Below the pieces are notes generated by a model that was not told where the DNA came from, made no database searches, and worked only from the letters and a program-made list of their open reading frames with translations. A stretch of 64,000 bases of DNA from Cyanobium sp. PLM2.Bin73 (GTDB taxonomy: Bacteria > Cyanobacteriota > Cyanobacteriia > PCC-6307 > Cyanobiaceae): positions 1 to 64,000 of the forward strand of contig REEV01000066.1 of assembly GCA_007694915.1 (NCBI GenBank), read 5' to 3'. Positions 7,339-16,983 of the stretch are shown here, in pieces; positions within the stretch are counted from its first letter, which is position 1, and every line of letters starts with the position of its first letter. The position numbers were made by a program, and so were the translations under genes.

Positions 7339-8603
7339 GCCGCCTGCGCCGCTCGGCCCTGCTCTGCGCGTTCGTCACCCTGCTCAACGACCGCCTCAGC
7401 GAAACGCTGATCTTTCCGCTGCTGCCCTTCCTGCTGGCCGGCTTCAGCGGCGACGGCCGGGTGCTCGGCCTGCTCACCGGCAGCTACGCCATCGCCCAGT
7501 TCGCCGTCACACCCCTGATCGGCGCCCTCAGCGACCGCTACGGCCGCCGGCCGGTGATGGCGGTGTGCGTGGCCGGCTCGGTGCTGGGCATCGGCCTGTT
7601 CGCCCTCACGATCACCATCAACTGGCAGAGCCTGCCCTGGGCGGCCGGTTCCACCCTGCCCCTGGCCCTGCTGTTCGCCGCCCGGCTGATCGATGGCGTG
7701 AGCGGTGGCACCGCCGCCACCGCCGGCGCCGTGCTGGCCGATGTGTCAGCGCCGGAGCAGCGGGCCCGGGCCTTCGGCCTGATCGGGGTGGCCTTCGGCC
7801 TCGGCTTCATCCTCGGGCCGGCCCTCGGCGGCGTGCTGGGGCGGGTGCAGGTGAACCTGCCGGTGCTGGTGGCCGTGGCCATTGCCGTCCTCAACCTGGT
7901 GCTGGTGATCACCCTGCTGCCCGAAACCCACCCGCTCGACGCCCGCATCGCGCTGCCGCGCAAGCGCGAGCTGCAGCCCTTCACCCAGCTGGCCCGGGTG
8001 TTCAGCAACCCCCAGGTGCGGCGGCTGTGCGCAGCCTTCTTCCTCTTCTTCCTGGCCTTCAACGGCTTCGCCGCCGTGCTGATCCTCTACTTCAAGCAGC
8101 AGTTCGGCTGGGGGCCGGGCCTGGCCGGCGCCGCCTTCGTGGTGGTGGGGGTGGTGGCCACGGTGGTGCAGGGGGGCCTGATCGGGCCGCTGGTGGCGCG
8201 CTTCGGCGAGTGGCGCCTCACCCTGGCGGGAATCGGCTTCGTGATCAGCGGCTGCGGCCTGATCCTGGTGGCCACGGCCGACACCTCCCGCGCCGTGGTG
8301 TTTCCGGCGGTGGCGATCCTGGCCCTGGGCACCGGCCTGGTCACCCCCTGCCTGCGTTCCCAGGTTTCGCGCCGCCTCGATTCCAGCGGCCAGGGGGCAG
8401 CCCTGGGCAGTCTCCAGGGCCTGCAGAGCCTGGGAAGCTTCATCGGCCCGGCCCTGGCCGGGCTGGCCTACGAAACCCTCGGCCGCACCAGCCCCTTCTG
8501 GCTGGCCCTGGCCCTGCTGCTGGGGGTGGCGGCGATCGTCGCCGGAGGCGCCCGACGCATGGGCGCCGTCAAGCAAACCGGGCACAGGACCAACCGCCCG
8601 TGA
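7329..8603 (+). CDS. Major facilitator superfamily transporter (TetA/DHA1-like)
   Basis: A 424-residue inner-membrane protein with about 12 hydrophobic segments. LIGALSDRYGRRPVMA after the second segment is MFS motif A, and GLGFILGPALGG near residue 160 resembles the antiporter motif C. It is probably a proton-driven drug or metabolite exporter. ATG 7329 overlaps the methyltransferase stop by ten bases; GTG 7335 is an alternative. Coupling with a methyltransferase suggests that a methylated product might be exported, but this is only inference from position. Confidence 0.9.
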   Translation: MPVSRLRRSALLCAFVTLLNDRLSETLIFPLLPFLLAGFSGDGRVLGLLTGSYAIAQFAVTPLIGALSDRYGRRPVMAVCVAGSVLGIGLFALTITINWQSLPWAAGSTLPLALLFAARLIDGVSGGTAATAGAVLADVSAPEQRARAFGLIGVAFGLGFILGPALGGVLGRVQVNLPVLVAVAIAVLNLVLVITLLPETHPLDARIALPRKRELQPFTQLARVFSNPQVRRLCAAFFLFFLAFNGFAAVLILYFKQQFGWGPGLAGAAFVVVGVVATVVQGGLIGPLVARFGEWRLTLAGIGFVISGCGLILVATADTSRAVVFPAVAILALGTGLVTPCLRSQVSRRLDSSGQGAALGSLQGLQSLGSFIGPALAGLAYETLGRTSPFWLALALLLGVAAIVAGGARRMGAVKQTGHRTNRP

Positions 8604-8619
8604 TTGCTACGGTTCAGCC

Positions 8620-10758
8620 ATGAGCAAAGCCACGCCCAAGGTCTCCCCCGAGCTCTACATCAACCGGGAGCTGAGTTGGATCGACTTCAACCACCGGGTG
8701 CTGGCCCAGGCCCTCGACGAACACACGCCGCTGCTGGAGCAGGCCAAGTTCAGCGCCATCTTCAGCAACAACCTCGACGAGTTCTTCATGGTGAGGGTGG
8801 CCTCCCTCAAGAGCCAGCTGGAGGCCGGCGTCACCGCCCTGAGCGACGACGGCCTCACCCCCCTCCAGCAACTTCAGGCCATCCAGCGCAAGCTGCGCCC
8901 CCTGCTGGATCTGCAGCAGCAGCACTACCGCCACTCTCTCAAGGGCCAACTGGCCGAACAGGGTGTGCACCTGGTGGATTACGCCAACCTCAACCAGGAG
9001 CAGCGCGACTGGGTGGACGACTACTTCCGCAACGCCGTGTTCCCGGTGCTCACCCCGCTGGCGGTGGATCCCTCGCACCCCTTCCCCTACATCAGCAACC
9101 TCAGCCTCAATGTGGCGGTGCTGGTGCGCGATCCCGACAGCGGCCGGCAGCAGTTCGCCCGGGTGAAGGTGCCCCAGAAGATCCTGCCCCGGTTCGTGCC
9201 CATCCCTGCCGAGCTCAGCGGCCGCTCCCCCGAACCCGTGTTCACCGCGGTGCCCCTGGAGCAGGTGGTGGCCTTCAACCTGCGGCTGCTGTTTCCCGGC
9301 ATGAGCGTGGAGGGCCACTACTTCTTCCGCGTCACCCGCGACGCCGACCTGGAGCTGCGGGATCTGGAGGCCGACGACCTGATGGAGGCCCTGGAGGCGG
9401 GCCTGCGCAAGCGCCGCCGCGGCGGTGAGGTGGTGCGCCTGGAGGTCACCGATGAGATGCCGGAAGCGGTGCTGCAGCTGCTGATGGAGGGGGCGAACGT
9501 GGAGGCCGAGGACGTCTACCGCGTCAACGGCCCCCTCGGCCTCGACGACCTCATGGGCCTGCTGGGCGTGCCCCTGCCCAAGCTCAAGGACCCGTCGTTC
9601 AAGGGCCGCACCCCGCCCGCCCTGGCCCGCACCCAGAAGAGCCAGCTGCAGGACGGCTCGATCAAGGAGGAGGAGTTCGAGAGCATCTTCTCGGTGATCC
9701 GCCGCGGCGATGTGCTGCTGCAGCACCCCTACGACCTGTTCGCCGCCTCGGTGGAGGAATTCCTCAACCAGGCCGCCGACGACCCCGCGGTGCTGGCGAT
9801 CAAGATGACCCTCTACCGCACCTCCAAGGATTCACCGGTGGTGGCGGCGTTGATCCGGGCGGCCGAGAACGGCAAGCAGGTGATGGCCCTGGTGGAACTG
9901 AAGGCCCGCTTCGATGAGGACAACAACATCCAGTGGGCCCGGCAGCTGGAGAGTTCCGGCGTGCATGTGGTGTACGGAGTGATCGGTCTCAAGACCCACA
10001 CCAAGATCCTGCTGGTGGTGCGGCGCGAGAAACGGGGGCTCAACAGCTACGTGCACATCGGCACGGGCAACTACAACTCCAAGACCTCCAGCCTCTACAC
10101 CGACCTGGGCCTGCTCACGGCCCGACCCGAGTTCGGGGCTGATCTGGTGGAGCTGTTCAACTACCTCACCGGCTTCTCCAAGCAGCAGAGTTTCCGGCGC
10201 CTGCTGGTGGCCCCGGTGACGCTGCGCAAGGGCATGGAGGATCTCATCCGCCGGGAGATCGAGCACGCCCAGGCCGGTCGGGGCGGCCACATCCGGGCCA
10301 AGATGAACGCCCTGGTGGACCCGGCCATCATCGCCCTGCTCTATCAGGCCTCCCAGGCCGGTGTGCAGATCGACCTGCTGGTGCGGGGCATGTGCTGCCT
10401 GCGGCCGGGTCTGGAGGGCATCAGCGATCACATCCGCGTGGTCAGCGTGATCGGCCGTTTCCTGGAGCACTCCCGGCTGTTCTGGTTCGGCAATGCCGGC
10501 GAGCCTGAGGTGTTCATGGGCAGTGCCGACTGGATGCCGCGCAACCTCGACCGCCGGGTGGAGGCGGTGGCGCCGATCGAGGATCCGGTGCTGCGGGAGC
10601 AGCTCGAGAGTCTGCTGGATGTGTACTTCAGCGACACCGGCGCCTGGCACATGGGTCCGGACGGCCAGTTCAGCCAGCGGCAGCCGGAGGGCGAGGAACA
10701 GCTGGTGCAGCAGGAGCTGATGGCCCGCTGGCGCGGTGGGCTGGTGGAGGCCCGCTGA
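8620..10758 (+). CDS. ppk1: Polyphosphate kinase 1
   Basis: Polymerises the gamma-phosphate of ATP into polyphosphate through a phosphohistidine intermediate. It has 712 residues, the normal length. The N domain starts YINRELSWIDFN. The catalytic His is His460 in GLKTHTK, followed by HIGTGNYN. The second conserved His is His617 in RFLEHSR, and GSADWMPRNLDRRVE closes the phospholipase-D-like C domain. It follows the MFS stop by 16 bases and precedes the sigma-factor gene, with about 180 bases between. In cyanobacteria it serves phosphate storage and stress. Confidence 0.97.
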   Translation: MSKATPKVSPELYINRELSWIDFNHRVLAQALDEHTPLLEQAKFSAIFSNNLDEFFMVRVASLKSQLEAGVTALSDDGLTPLQQLQAIQRKLRPLLDLQQQHYRHSLKGQLAEQGVHLVDYANLNQEQRDWVDDYFRNAVFPVLTPLAVDPSHPFPYISNLSLNVAVLVRDPDSGRQQFARVKVPQKILPRFVPIPAELSGRSPEPVFTAVPLEQVVAFNLRLLFPGMSVEGHYFFRVTRDADLELRDLEADDLMEALEAGLRKRRRGGEVVRLEVTDEMPEAVLQLLMEGANVEAEDVYRVNGPLGLDDLMGLLGVPLPKLKDPSFKGRTPPALARTQKSQLQDGSIKEEEFESIFSVIRRGDVLLQHPYDLFAASVEEFLNQAADDPAVLAIKMTLYRTSKDSPVVAALIRAAENGKQVMALVELKARFDEDNNIQWARQLESSGVHVVYGVIGLKTHTKILLVVRREKRGLNSYVHIGTGNYNSKTSSLYTDLGLLTARPEFGADLVELFNYLTGFSKQQSFRRLLVAPVTLRKGMEDLIRREIEHAQAGRGGHIRAKMNALVDPAIIALLYQASQAGVQIDLLVRGMCCLRPGLEGISDHIRVVSVIGRFLEHSRLFWFGNAGEPEVFMGSADWMPRNLDRRVEAVAPIEDPVLREQLESLLDVYFSDTGAWHMGPDGQFSQRQPEGEEQLVQQELMARWRGGLVEAR

Positions 10759-10938
10759 GGGGGCGACGGCAACCGCGGTTAGCATCGGTTGACACCAAAT
10801 TGATGTCCGGCCCGCACCACATAGCTGGCGCCGCCCAATCACTGAGGGTCGCCGATCCGAAAACCGTTCAAGATCCGGCCCCCAAGCCATCGCGAGGGTG
10901 CTACATTCCGCGCACAATTGATTTCGGGAGGCAACGGT

Positions 10939-11940
10939 GTGGGGACGCCTGAGCAATCCGCTTCCGGCGTTTCTTCCAGCGGCGCCGCGAAACGGTCCAG
11001 CACAACCAGATCAAGCTCCAGCAGGTCGAGCTCCAGCAAATCGAGCAACGGCACCCGCATCAATGCCGATTCCATCGGTTGGTATCTGAGCAACATCGGC
11101 CGCGTGCCGCTGCTCACCCCGGCCGAGGAAATCGAGCTGGCCCATCACGTGCAGGCGGGCAAGCGCCTCCTCCAGCAGCCGGACGAGCAGCTCAATCCCC
11201 AGCAGCGCCGCCAGTTGCGCATGGCCCAGCGGGCCCGCGAGCGGATGATGTCCGCCAACCTGCGGCTGGTTGTGAGCGTGGCCAAGAAATACCAGCACCA
11301 GGGCCTGGAACTGCTGGATCTGGTGCAGGAGGGCGCCATCGGCCTGGAGCGGGCGGTGGACAAGTTCGATCCGGCCATGGGCTACAAGTTCTCGACCTAT
11401 GCCTACTGGTGGATCCGCCAGGGCATGACCCGGGCGATCGACAACAGCGCCCGCACCATCCGCCTGCCGATCCACGTGAGCGAGAAGCTCTCGAAGATGC
11501 GCCGGGTGAGCCGGGAGCTCTCCCACCGCCTCGGCCGGCAACCCAACCGCCTGGAGCTGGCCCACGCCCTGGGCATGAAGCCGGGGGAACTGGAGGACCT
11601 GATCGCCCAGAGCGCCCCCTGCGCCTCCCTCGACGCCCATGCCCGCGGCGATGAGGACCGCAGCACCCTGGGGGAACTGATCGCCGATCCCGAGAGCAAC
11701 CAGCACTTCGATGCGATGGATCGCCATCTGCAGAAGGAGCACCTGGGGGCCTGGCTGTCCCAGCTCAACGAGCGCGAACAGACGATCATCAAGCTGCGCT
11801 TCGGCCTCGAGGGCAGCGAACCCCTCACCCTGGCCGAGATCGGGCGCCTGATCAACGTGTCGCGGGAGCGGGTGCGGCAGCTGGAGGCCAAGGCGATCAT
11901 GAAGCTGCGGCTGCTCAGTAACGTGCACAAAGCCGCCTGA
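10939..11940 (+). CDS. Group 2 RpoD-like sigma factor
   Basis: A 333-residue sigma-70 family protein that directs core RNA polymerase to consensus-like promoters. Region 1.2 is SIGWYLSNIGRVPLL. Region 2 carries LRLVVSVAKKYQ, DLVQEGAIGLERAV and YAYWWIRQ. Region 3 starts LPIHVSEKLSK, and region 4 ends LAEIGRLINVSRERVRQLEAKA. The N-terminus is an unusual run rich in Ser, Arg and Lys (about residues 15-40) without region 1.1, so it is not the primary sigma. GTG 10939 is preferred to TTG 10918 because GGGAGG sits seven bases upstream of it. Confidence 0.95.
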   Translation: MGTPEQSASGVSSSGAAKRSSTTRSSSSRSSSSKSSNGTRINADSIGWYLSNIGRVPLLTPAEEIELAHHVQAGKRLLQQPDEQLNPQQRRQLRMAQRARERMMSANLRLVVSVAKKYQHQGLELLDLVQEGAIGLERAVDKFDPAMGYKFSTYAYWWIRQGMTRAIDNSARTIRLPIHVSEKLSKMRRVSRELSHRLGRQPNRLELAHALGMKPGELEDLIAQSAPCASLDAHARGDEDRSTLGELIADPESNQHFDAMDRHLQKEHLGAWLSQLNEREQTIIKLRFGLEGSEPLTLAEIGRLINVSRERVRQLEAKAIMKLRLLSNVHKAA

Positions 11941-11959
11941 CGGGCTTCTGGTTGCGGCG

Positions 11960-12664
11960 TTGACAGGGCCAGAGCTGGACTGGCCCCGCCAGGTGATCGG
12001 GGTGGCAGCTGTGGCCGGCTGGCTGGCCCTGCTGGCCACGGCGGCGGTGACCGTGCGGCGGCGCTGGAACGGCGACGCCAGCCCGGCCCGGCGGGAATGG
12101 AGCCGCAAGCTGGTGCACATCGGCAGCGGCGCCGTGGTGCCGATCGCCTGGGCAACCGGCATCCACCGCCTGATTGCCCTGCCGGCCGCCGCCGCGATCA
12201 CGGTGGTGGCCGCCCTCAACCACCGCCTGCGCCTGCTGCCGGCGGTGGAGGACGTGGGCCGCGCCAGCTACGGCACCGTGGCCTACGGCGCCTCGATCAC
12301 CCTGCTGCTCTGGCAGTACTGGCCCCAGCAGCCGGCACCGGTGGCGGCCGGTGTGCTGGTGATGGCCCTCGGCGATGGCCTCGCCGGGCTGCTGGGTCCG
12401 CTGCTGGCCAGCCCCAGCTGGCAGGTGCTGGGCCAGCGCCGTTCCCTGGTGGGCACGGCCGTGATGGCCGGCGCCAGCCTGCTGGTGCTGGTGCTGCTGC
12501 GCCTGGCCCTGGTGGCGCTGGGCCTGGAGCAGGCCGCTCCCCCCTGGCCGGCGCTGCTGGCCATCGCCGCCAGCGCCACCCTGCTGGAGCAGGTGGCCGT
12601 CGGCGGCATCGACAACCTCAGCGTGCCACTGGGGGTGGCCTGGCTGTGGCAGCAGCTCAGCTGA
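11960..12664 (+). CDS. Phytol/polyprenol kinase-like membrane protein (VTE5/dolichol kinase family)
   Basis: A 234-residue protein with about six membrane segments. REWSRKLVHIGSGAVVPI is the conserved R-K-x-x-H-x-x-x-G entry of CTP-dependent prenol kinases. Later come ALGDGLAGLLGPLL (nucleotide-binding DGxAxxxG) and LLEQVAVGGIDNLSVPL, both typical of phytol kinase. It probably phosphorylates phytol from chlorophyll turnover for tocopherol or chlorophyll synthesis, or a polyprenol. The start TTG 11960 lies 19 bases after the sigma-factor stop; no clear ribosome-binding site. It ends tail-to-tail with the next gene. Confidence 0.85.
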   Translation: MTGPELDWPRQVIGVAAVAGWLALLATAAVTVRRRWNGDASPARREWSRKLVHIGSGAVVPIAWATGIHRLIALPAAAAITVVAALNHRLRLLPAVEDVGRASYGTVAYGASITLLLWQYWPQQPAPVAAGVLVMALGDGLAGLLGPLLASPSWQVLGQRRSLVGTAVMAGASLLVLVLLRLALVALGLEQAAPPWPALLAIAASATLLEQVAVGGIDNLSVPLGVAWLWQQLS

Positions 12665-12665
12665 G

Positions 12666-12995
12666 TCAGGCCCGCAGCAGCTGCTCGCAACGCCGCTCCC
12701 AGTCGTGGGCGGTGCCCAGGCCCGCCACCAGCAGCCGGTCGTGGGGTTCGTGGCGCAGCCGCAGCTGCCACTGGCGGATCACGTCGGCACGCTCCAGCCA
12801 GGCCTCCATCACCGCCTGGTGGATCACTTCCAGATCCCAGTGCCGCTGGCGGCCGATGGCCTGGGCCCAACCCAGCAGCTGGTCGAGCTGCACGGGGCGA
12901 AAGCCGGCAAAGGCCGGGCCCGGACCCTCGCACTGCTCGAGGTAGAACACCTGCAAGGGATCCGAAAGCCCGCAGAACTGCAGCAGGTAGCTCAT
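12666..12995 (-). CDS. Conserved cyanobacterial protein of unknown function
   Basis: A 109-residue soluble protein, MSYLLQFCGLSDPLQVFYLEQCEGPG..., without a signal peptide or membrane span. I recognise no named domain. A hydrophilic helical middle (LDQLLGWAQAIGRQRHWDLEV) and a Trp/Arg-rich C-terminal half suggest an all-alpha fold. The ATG at 12995 is chosen because GAGGTG lies a few bases upstream; the frame stays open further upstream but that part looks non-coding. It is followed, after a 105-base gap, by the end of the DAHP synthase gene on the same strand. Confidence 0.7.
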   Translation of the reverse strand: MSYLLQFCGLSDPLQVFYLEQCEGPGPAFAGFRPVQLDQLLGWAQAIGRQRHWDLEVIHQAVMEAWLERADVIRQWQLRLRHEPHDRLLVAGLGTAHDWERRCEQLLRA

Positions 12996-13100
12996 CACGC
13001 ACCTCGGATTGATGGGTGATGACGCTATGGGCTTACAAAAAGAAAGCTGTTCAGAAAGAACAGTTCGTTGCAGGATGTTGCAGCCATCGATGATTGGCAC

Positions 13101-14234
13101 TCACGGCACACGAGTGCCAGTTGAGGTAGCCAATACCGGCTCAACCCCCTGGGGCACAGGGGCCAGGTCCGCCGTGGCGCGCACCGACGCGGCCAGGCCC
13201 GCCAGCACCGCGGCGGTGGTGTCGAGGTCGATGCAGGCATCGGTGATGCTCTGGCCGTAGGCGAGCTGGCTGAGGTTGGCGGCGAGCTTCTGGTTGCCCG
13301 CCACCAGATGGCTCTCGAGCATCACCCCCATCACGTGGCGCGAGCCGGCCCGCACCTGGGCGGCCACCTGCTCCGCCACCTCCGCCTGGCGGCGGTAGTC
13401 CTTGTTGGAATTGCCATGGCTGCAGTCCACCATCAGCCGGCAGGGCAAGCCCGCCTTCTCCAGCGCCGCCGCGGCCTCCTCGATCGCCTCCGGGTGGTAG
13501 TTGGTGCCGTGCTTGCCGCCCCGCAGCACCAGATGGCCATCGGGGTTGCCGGTGGTGGTCACGATCGAGGCATGCCCCTCGCTGTTGATGCCCAGAAAAT
13601 GGTGGGGTCGGGCCGCGGCCTCCACGGCGTTCACGGCCGTGGCGATGCTGCCGTCGGTGCCGTTCTTGAAGCCGATCGGCATCGACAGGCCCGAGGCCAT
13701 CTCCCGGTGGGTCTGGCTCTCGGTGGTGCGGGCGCCGATGGCGGTCCAGGTGATCAGGTCGGCGATGTACTGGGGCACCACCGGATCGAGCAGCTCGGTG
13801 GCCGCCGGCAGGCCCAGATCCGCCACGTGCAGCAGCAGCGAGCGGGCCAGCCGCAGGCCGGTGTTGATGTCGTAACTGCCGTCGAGGTGGGGGTCGTTGA
13901 TCAGGCCCTTCCAGCCCACGGTGGTGCGCGGCTTCTCGAAGTACACACGCATCACCACCTCGAGTTCAGCGGCGTGGCGCCGGCGGGCCTCGGCGATGAA
14001 GCCGGCGTACTCCTTGGCCGCCGCCACGTCGTGCACCGAGCAGGGGCCCACAATCACCAGCAGGCGTTCGTCACGGCCGTGGAGGATGTCCTGGATGCAC
14101 TGCCGGGCCTGCTGCACGGTGGCGGCGGCGTTGTCGCTGAGGGGCAGGTCGCGGTGCAGCACCGCCGGCGGCACCAGGGGCCTGGTCTCCACCACATGGA
14201 GGTCGCTGGTGATGGCGTGGGTGGTGGCGTGCAT
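13101..14234 (-). CDS. aroG: 3-deoxy-7-phosphoheptulonate synthase (class I, AroG/F/H type)
   Basis: First step of the shikimate pathway: condenses PEP and erythrose-4-phosphate to DAHP. It has 377 residues. Motifs are LVIVGPCSVHD (Cys metal ligand), EKPRTTVGWKGLINDP, SMPIGFKNGTDG, DCSHGNSNKDY and MLESHLVAGNQ, all characteristic of the E. coli-like class I-alpha enzyme. Which aromatic amino acid inhibits it cannot be read. It is transcribed divergently from acnB across a 108-base gap. With aroE at 25874 the window holds two shikimate genes, not adjacent. Confidence 0.96.
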   Translation of the reverse strand: MHATTHAITSDLHVVETRPLVPPAVLHRDLPLSDNAAATVQQARQCIQDILHGRDERLLVIVGPCSVHDVAAAKEYAGFIAEARRRHAAELEVVMRVYFEKPRTTVGWKGLINDPHLDGSYDINTGLRLARSLLLHVADLGLPAATELLDPVVPQYIADLITWTAIGARTTESQTHREMASGLSMPIGFKNGTDGSIATAVNAVEAAARPHHFLGINSEGHASIVTTTGNPDGHLVLRGGKHGTNYHPEAIEEAAAALEKAGLPCRLMVDCSHGNSNKDYRRQAEVAEQVAAQVRAGSRHVMGVMLESHLVAGNQKLAANLSQLAYGQSITDACIDLDTTAAVLAGLAASVRATADLAPVPQGVEPVLATSTGTRVP

Positions 14235-14342
14235 GGGAAACAGGCTGCCGGGGGGGGCGCGCTCAGCCCACCAGCCTAGGGAGGGAGACGGCAGCGACCG
14301 TCACCAACAACCTGGGCCCGAGCCAAGAACAATGGAGGCAAC

Positions 14343-16976
14343 GTGCAACGACCCGCGATGAGCACCACCACCTTTCTCGCCGACTACCGCGCAGCCGCCG
14401 CCGAACGGGAGGCCCTGGACGTGCCGCCCCTGCCGCTCACCGCCGGACAGACCGCCGCCCTGACCGAGCTGCTGGCGGCACCCCCGGCCGGCGAGGAGGC
14501 CGTGCTGCTGCACCTGCTGAGCGAGCGCATCCCCCCCGGTGTGGATGAGGCGGCCTACGTGAAGGCCAGCTGGCTGCTGGCGGTGGCCAAGGGGGAGACC
14601 ACCAGCCCCCTGGTGGGCGGCCTGGAGGCGGTGCGGCTGCTGGCCACCATGATCGGCGGCTACAACGTGGGCGCGCTGATCGAGCTGCTCGGCAGCGCCG
14701 ACACCGCCATTGCCGAGGCGGCCGCCACCGGGCTCAGCCGCACCGTGCTGGTGTACGACGCCTACCACGACGTGCTCGAGCTGGCGGAATCCAACCCCTG
14801 GGCCCAGCGGGTGGTGGACAGCTGGGCTGCGGGCGAGTGGTTCACCGCCCGGCCGGAGATGGCCGAGGAGATCACCGTGACGGTGTTCAAGGTGGAGGGG
14901 GAGACCAACACCGACGACCTCTCCCCCGCCACCCACGCCACCACCCGGCCCGACATCCCCCTGCACGCCATGGCGATGCTGGAAACCCGCATGCCGGGCG
15001 GGCTGGAGCTGATCGCCGAGCTCAAGGGCAAGGGCCACCCGCTGGCCTACGTGGGCGATGTGGTGGGCACCGGCAGTTCCCGCAAATCCGCCATCAACTC
15101 GGTGCTCTGGCACATCGGCACCGACATCCCCCACGTGCCCAACAAGCGCAGCGGCGGCGTAATCCTGGGGGGCAAGATCGCGCCGATCTTCTTCAACACC
15201 GCCGAAGACTCCGGCGCCCTGCCGATCGAGTGCGACGTCAGCGCCCTCAGCAGCGGCGATGTGATCACGATCCGCCCCCGAGCCGGCACCATCGAGCGCG
15301 CCGCCGGCGAGCCGAACGCCGGCGAGATCGTGGCCCGCTTCGAGCTCAAGCCCAGCACCATCGCCGATGAAGTGCGCGCCGGCGGCCGCATCCCGCTGAT
15401 GATCGGCCGCGCCCTCACCGACAAAGTGCGTGCCCAGCTGGGCCTGCCCTCCTCGGAGCTGTTCATCCGCCCCACCCCGCCGGCCGACACCGGCAAGGGC
15501 TACACCCTGGCCCAGAAGATGGTGGGCAAGGCCTGCGGCCTCGCGGGCGTGCGCCCCGGCACCAGCTGCGAGCCGTTGATGACCACCGTGGGCTCCCAGG
15601 ACACCACCGGGCCGATGACCCGCGACGAGATGAAGGAGCTGGCCTGCCTGGGCTTCTCAGCCGATCTGGTGATGCAGAGCTTCTGCCACACCGCCGCCTA
15701 CCCCAAGCCTGTGGATCTCAAGACCCACGCCGAGCTGCCCGACTTCATGGCCTCGCGCGGCGGCGTGGCCCTGCGCCCCGGCGACGGCATCATCCACAGC
15801 TGGCTCAACCGCATGCTGCTGCCCGACACTGTGGGCACCGGCGGCGACAGCCACACCCGCTTCCCCCTGGGCATCTCCTTCCCGGGCGGCTCGGGGCTGG
15901 TGGCCTTCGCCGCCGCCATCGGCGCCATGCCGCTGGACATGCCGGAATCGGTGCTGGTGAAATTCTCCGGCTCCCTGCAGCCGGGCGTCACCCTGCGCGA
16001 TGTGGTCAACGCCATTCCCTGGGTGGCGATCCAGAAGGGCCTGCTCACGGTGGCCAAGGAGGGCAAGAAGAACGTCTTCAACGGCCGCATCATGGAGATC
16101 GAGGGGCTGCCCGATCTCAAGCTGGAGCAGGCCTTCGAGCTCACCGACGCCACCGCCGAACGCTCCTGTGCCGGCTGCACGATCAAGCTCAGCGTGGACA
16201 CGGTGAGCGAATACCTGCGCAGCAACGTGGCCCTGCTCAGGAACATGATCGCCCGCGGCTACGGCGATGCCCGCACCCTGGCGCGGCGCATCCAGGTGAT
16301 GGAGGCCTGGCTGGCCAACCCGCAGCTGATGGAGGCCGACGCCGACGCCGAGTACGCCGAGATCATCGAGATCAACCTCGATGAGATCCGCGAGCCGATC
16401 CTGGCCTGCCCCAACGACCCCGACAACGTGAAAATGCTCAGCGAGGTGGCCGGCGACCGCATCGATGAGGTGTTCATCGGCTCCTGCATGACCAACATCG
16501 GCCACTACCGGGCCGCCGCCAACGTGCTCAAGGACCAGGGCGAGAACGCCGCCCGCCTGTGGGTGTGTCCGCCCACCCGCATGGACGAGGAGAAGCTCAA
16601 GGAGGAGGGCTACTACGCGATCTTCGAGGCCACCGGCGCCCGCATGGAGATGCCCGGCTGCTCGCTGTGCATGGGCAACCAGGCCCGGGTGGAGGACGAC
16701 ACCACCGTGTTCTCCACCAGCACCCGCAACTTCAACAACCGCCTCGGCAACGGCGCCCAGGTGTACCTGGGCAGCGCCGAGCTGGCGGCTGTCTGCGCCC
16801 AGCTGGGCCGTATCCCCAGCCAGCAGGAGTATCTGGCCATCGCCGCAGAGAAGATCGATCCCTACGGAGACGAGCTCTACCGCTACCTCAACTTCGACCA
16901 GATCGAGGGCTTCGAGGACAGCGGCCGGGTGCTGAGCGCCGAGGAGGAGGCCCGGATGCTGGCGGAGGTGAGCTGA
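14343..16976 (+). CDS. acnB: Aconitate hydratase B
   Basis: Interconverts citrate and isocitrate with a [4Fe-4S] cluster. It is 877 residues long, close to the usual 865. The N-terminal HEAT-like domain ends near residue 160. The swivel domain has DDLSPATHA and [17 protein letters not shown]. Cluster ligands are the Cys in [11 protein letters not shown] and the pair in [13 protein letters not shown] 14343 has GGAGG four bases upstream; ATG 14358 is too far from that site (19 bases) but is an alternative start. A ClC gene follows within 7 bases and may be co-transcribed. Confidence 0.97.
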   Translation: MQRPAMSTTTFLADYRAAAAEREALDVPPLPLTAGQTAALTELLAAPPAGEEAVLLHLLSERIPPGVDEAAYVKASWLLAVAKGETTSPLVGGLEAVRLLATMIGGYNVGALIELLGSADTAIAEAAATGLSRTVLVYDAYHDVLELAESNPWAQRVVDSWAAGEWFTARPEMAEEITVTVFKVEGETNTDDLSPATHATTRPDIPLHAMAMLETRMPGGLELIAELKGKGHPLAYVGDVVGTGSSRKSAINSVLWHIGTDIPHVPNKRSGGVILGGKIAPIFFNTAEDSGALPIECDVSALSSGDVITIRPRAGTIERAAGEPNAGEIVARFELKPSTIADEVRAGGRIPLMIGRALTDKVRAQLGLPSSELFIRPTPPADTGKGYTLAQKMVGKACGLAGVRPGTSCEPLMTTVGSQDTTGPMTRDEMKELACLGFSADLVMQSFCHTAAYPKPVDLKTHAELPDFMASRGGVALRPGDGIIHSWLNRMLLPDTVGTGGDSHTRFPLGISFPGGSGLVAFAAAIGAMPLDMPESVLVKFSGSLQPGVTLRDVVNAIPWVAIQKGLLTVAKEGKKNVFNGRIMEIEGLPDLKLEQAFELTDATAERSCAGCTIKLSVDTVSEYLRSNVALLRNMIARGYGDARTLARRIQVMEAWLANPQLMEADADAEYAEIIEINLDEIREPILACPNDPDNVKMLSEVAGDRIDEVFIGSCMTNIGHYRAAANVLKDQGENAARLWVCPPTRMDEEKLKEEGYYAIFEATGARMEMPGCSLCMGNQARVEDDTTVFSTSTRNFNNRLGNGAQVYLGSAELAAVCAQLGRIPSQQEYLAIAAEKIDPYGDELYRYLNFDQIEGFEDSGRVLSAEEEARMLAEVS

Positions 16977-16983
16977 GACCGGG

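Noticed and set aside
10789-10794. TTGACA as -35 box of the sigma-factor promoter
   Set aside because: No -10-like hexamer occurs 16-18 bases downstream; the sequence there is CG-rich.
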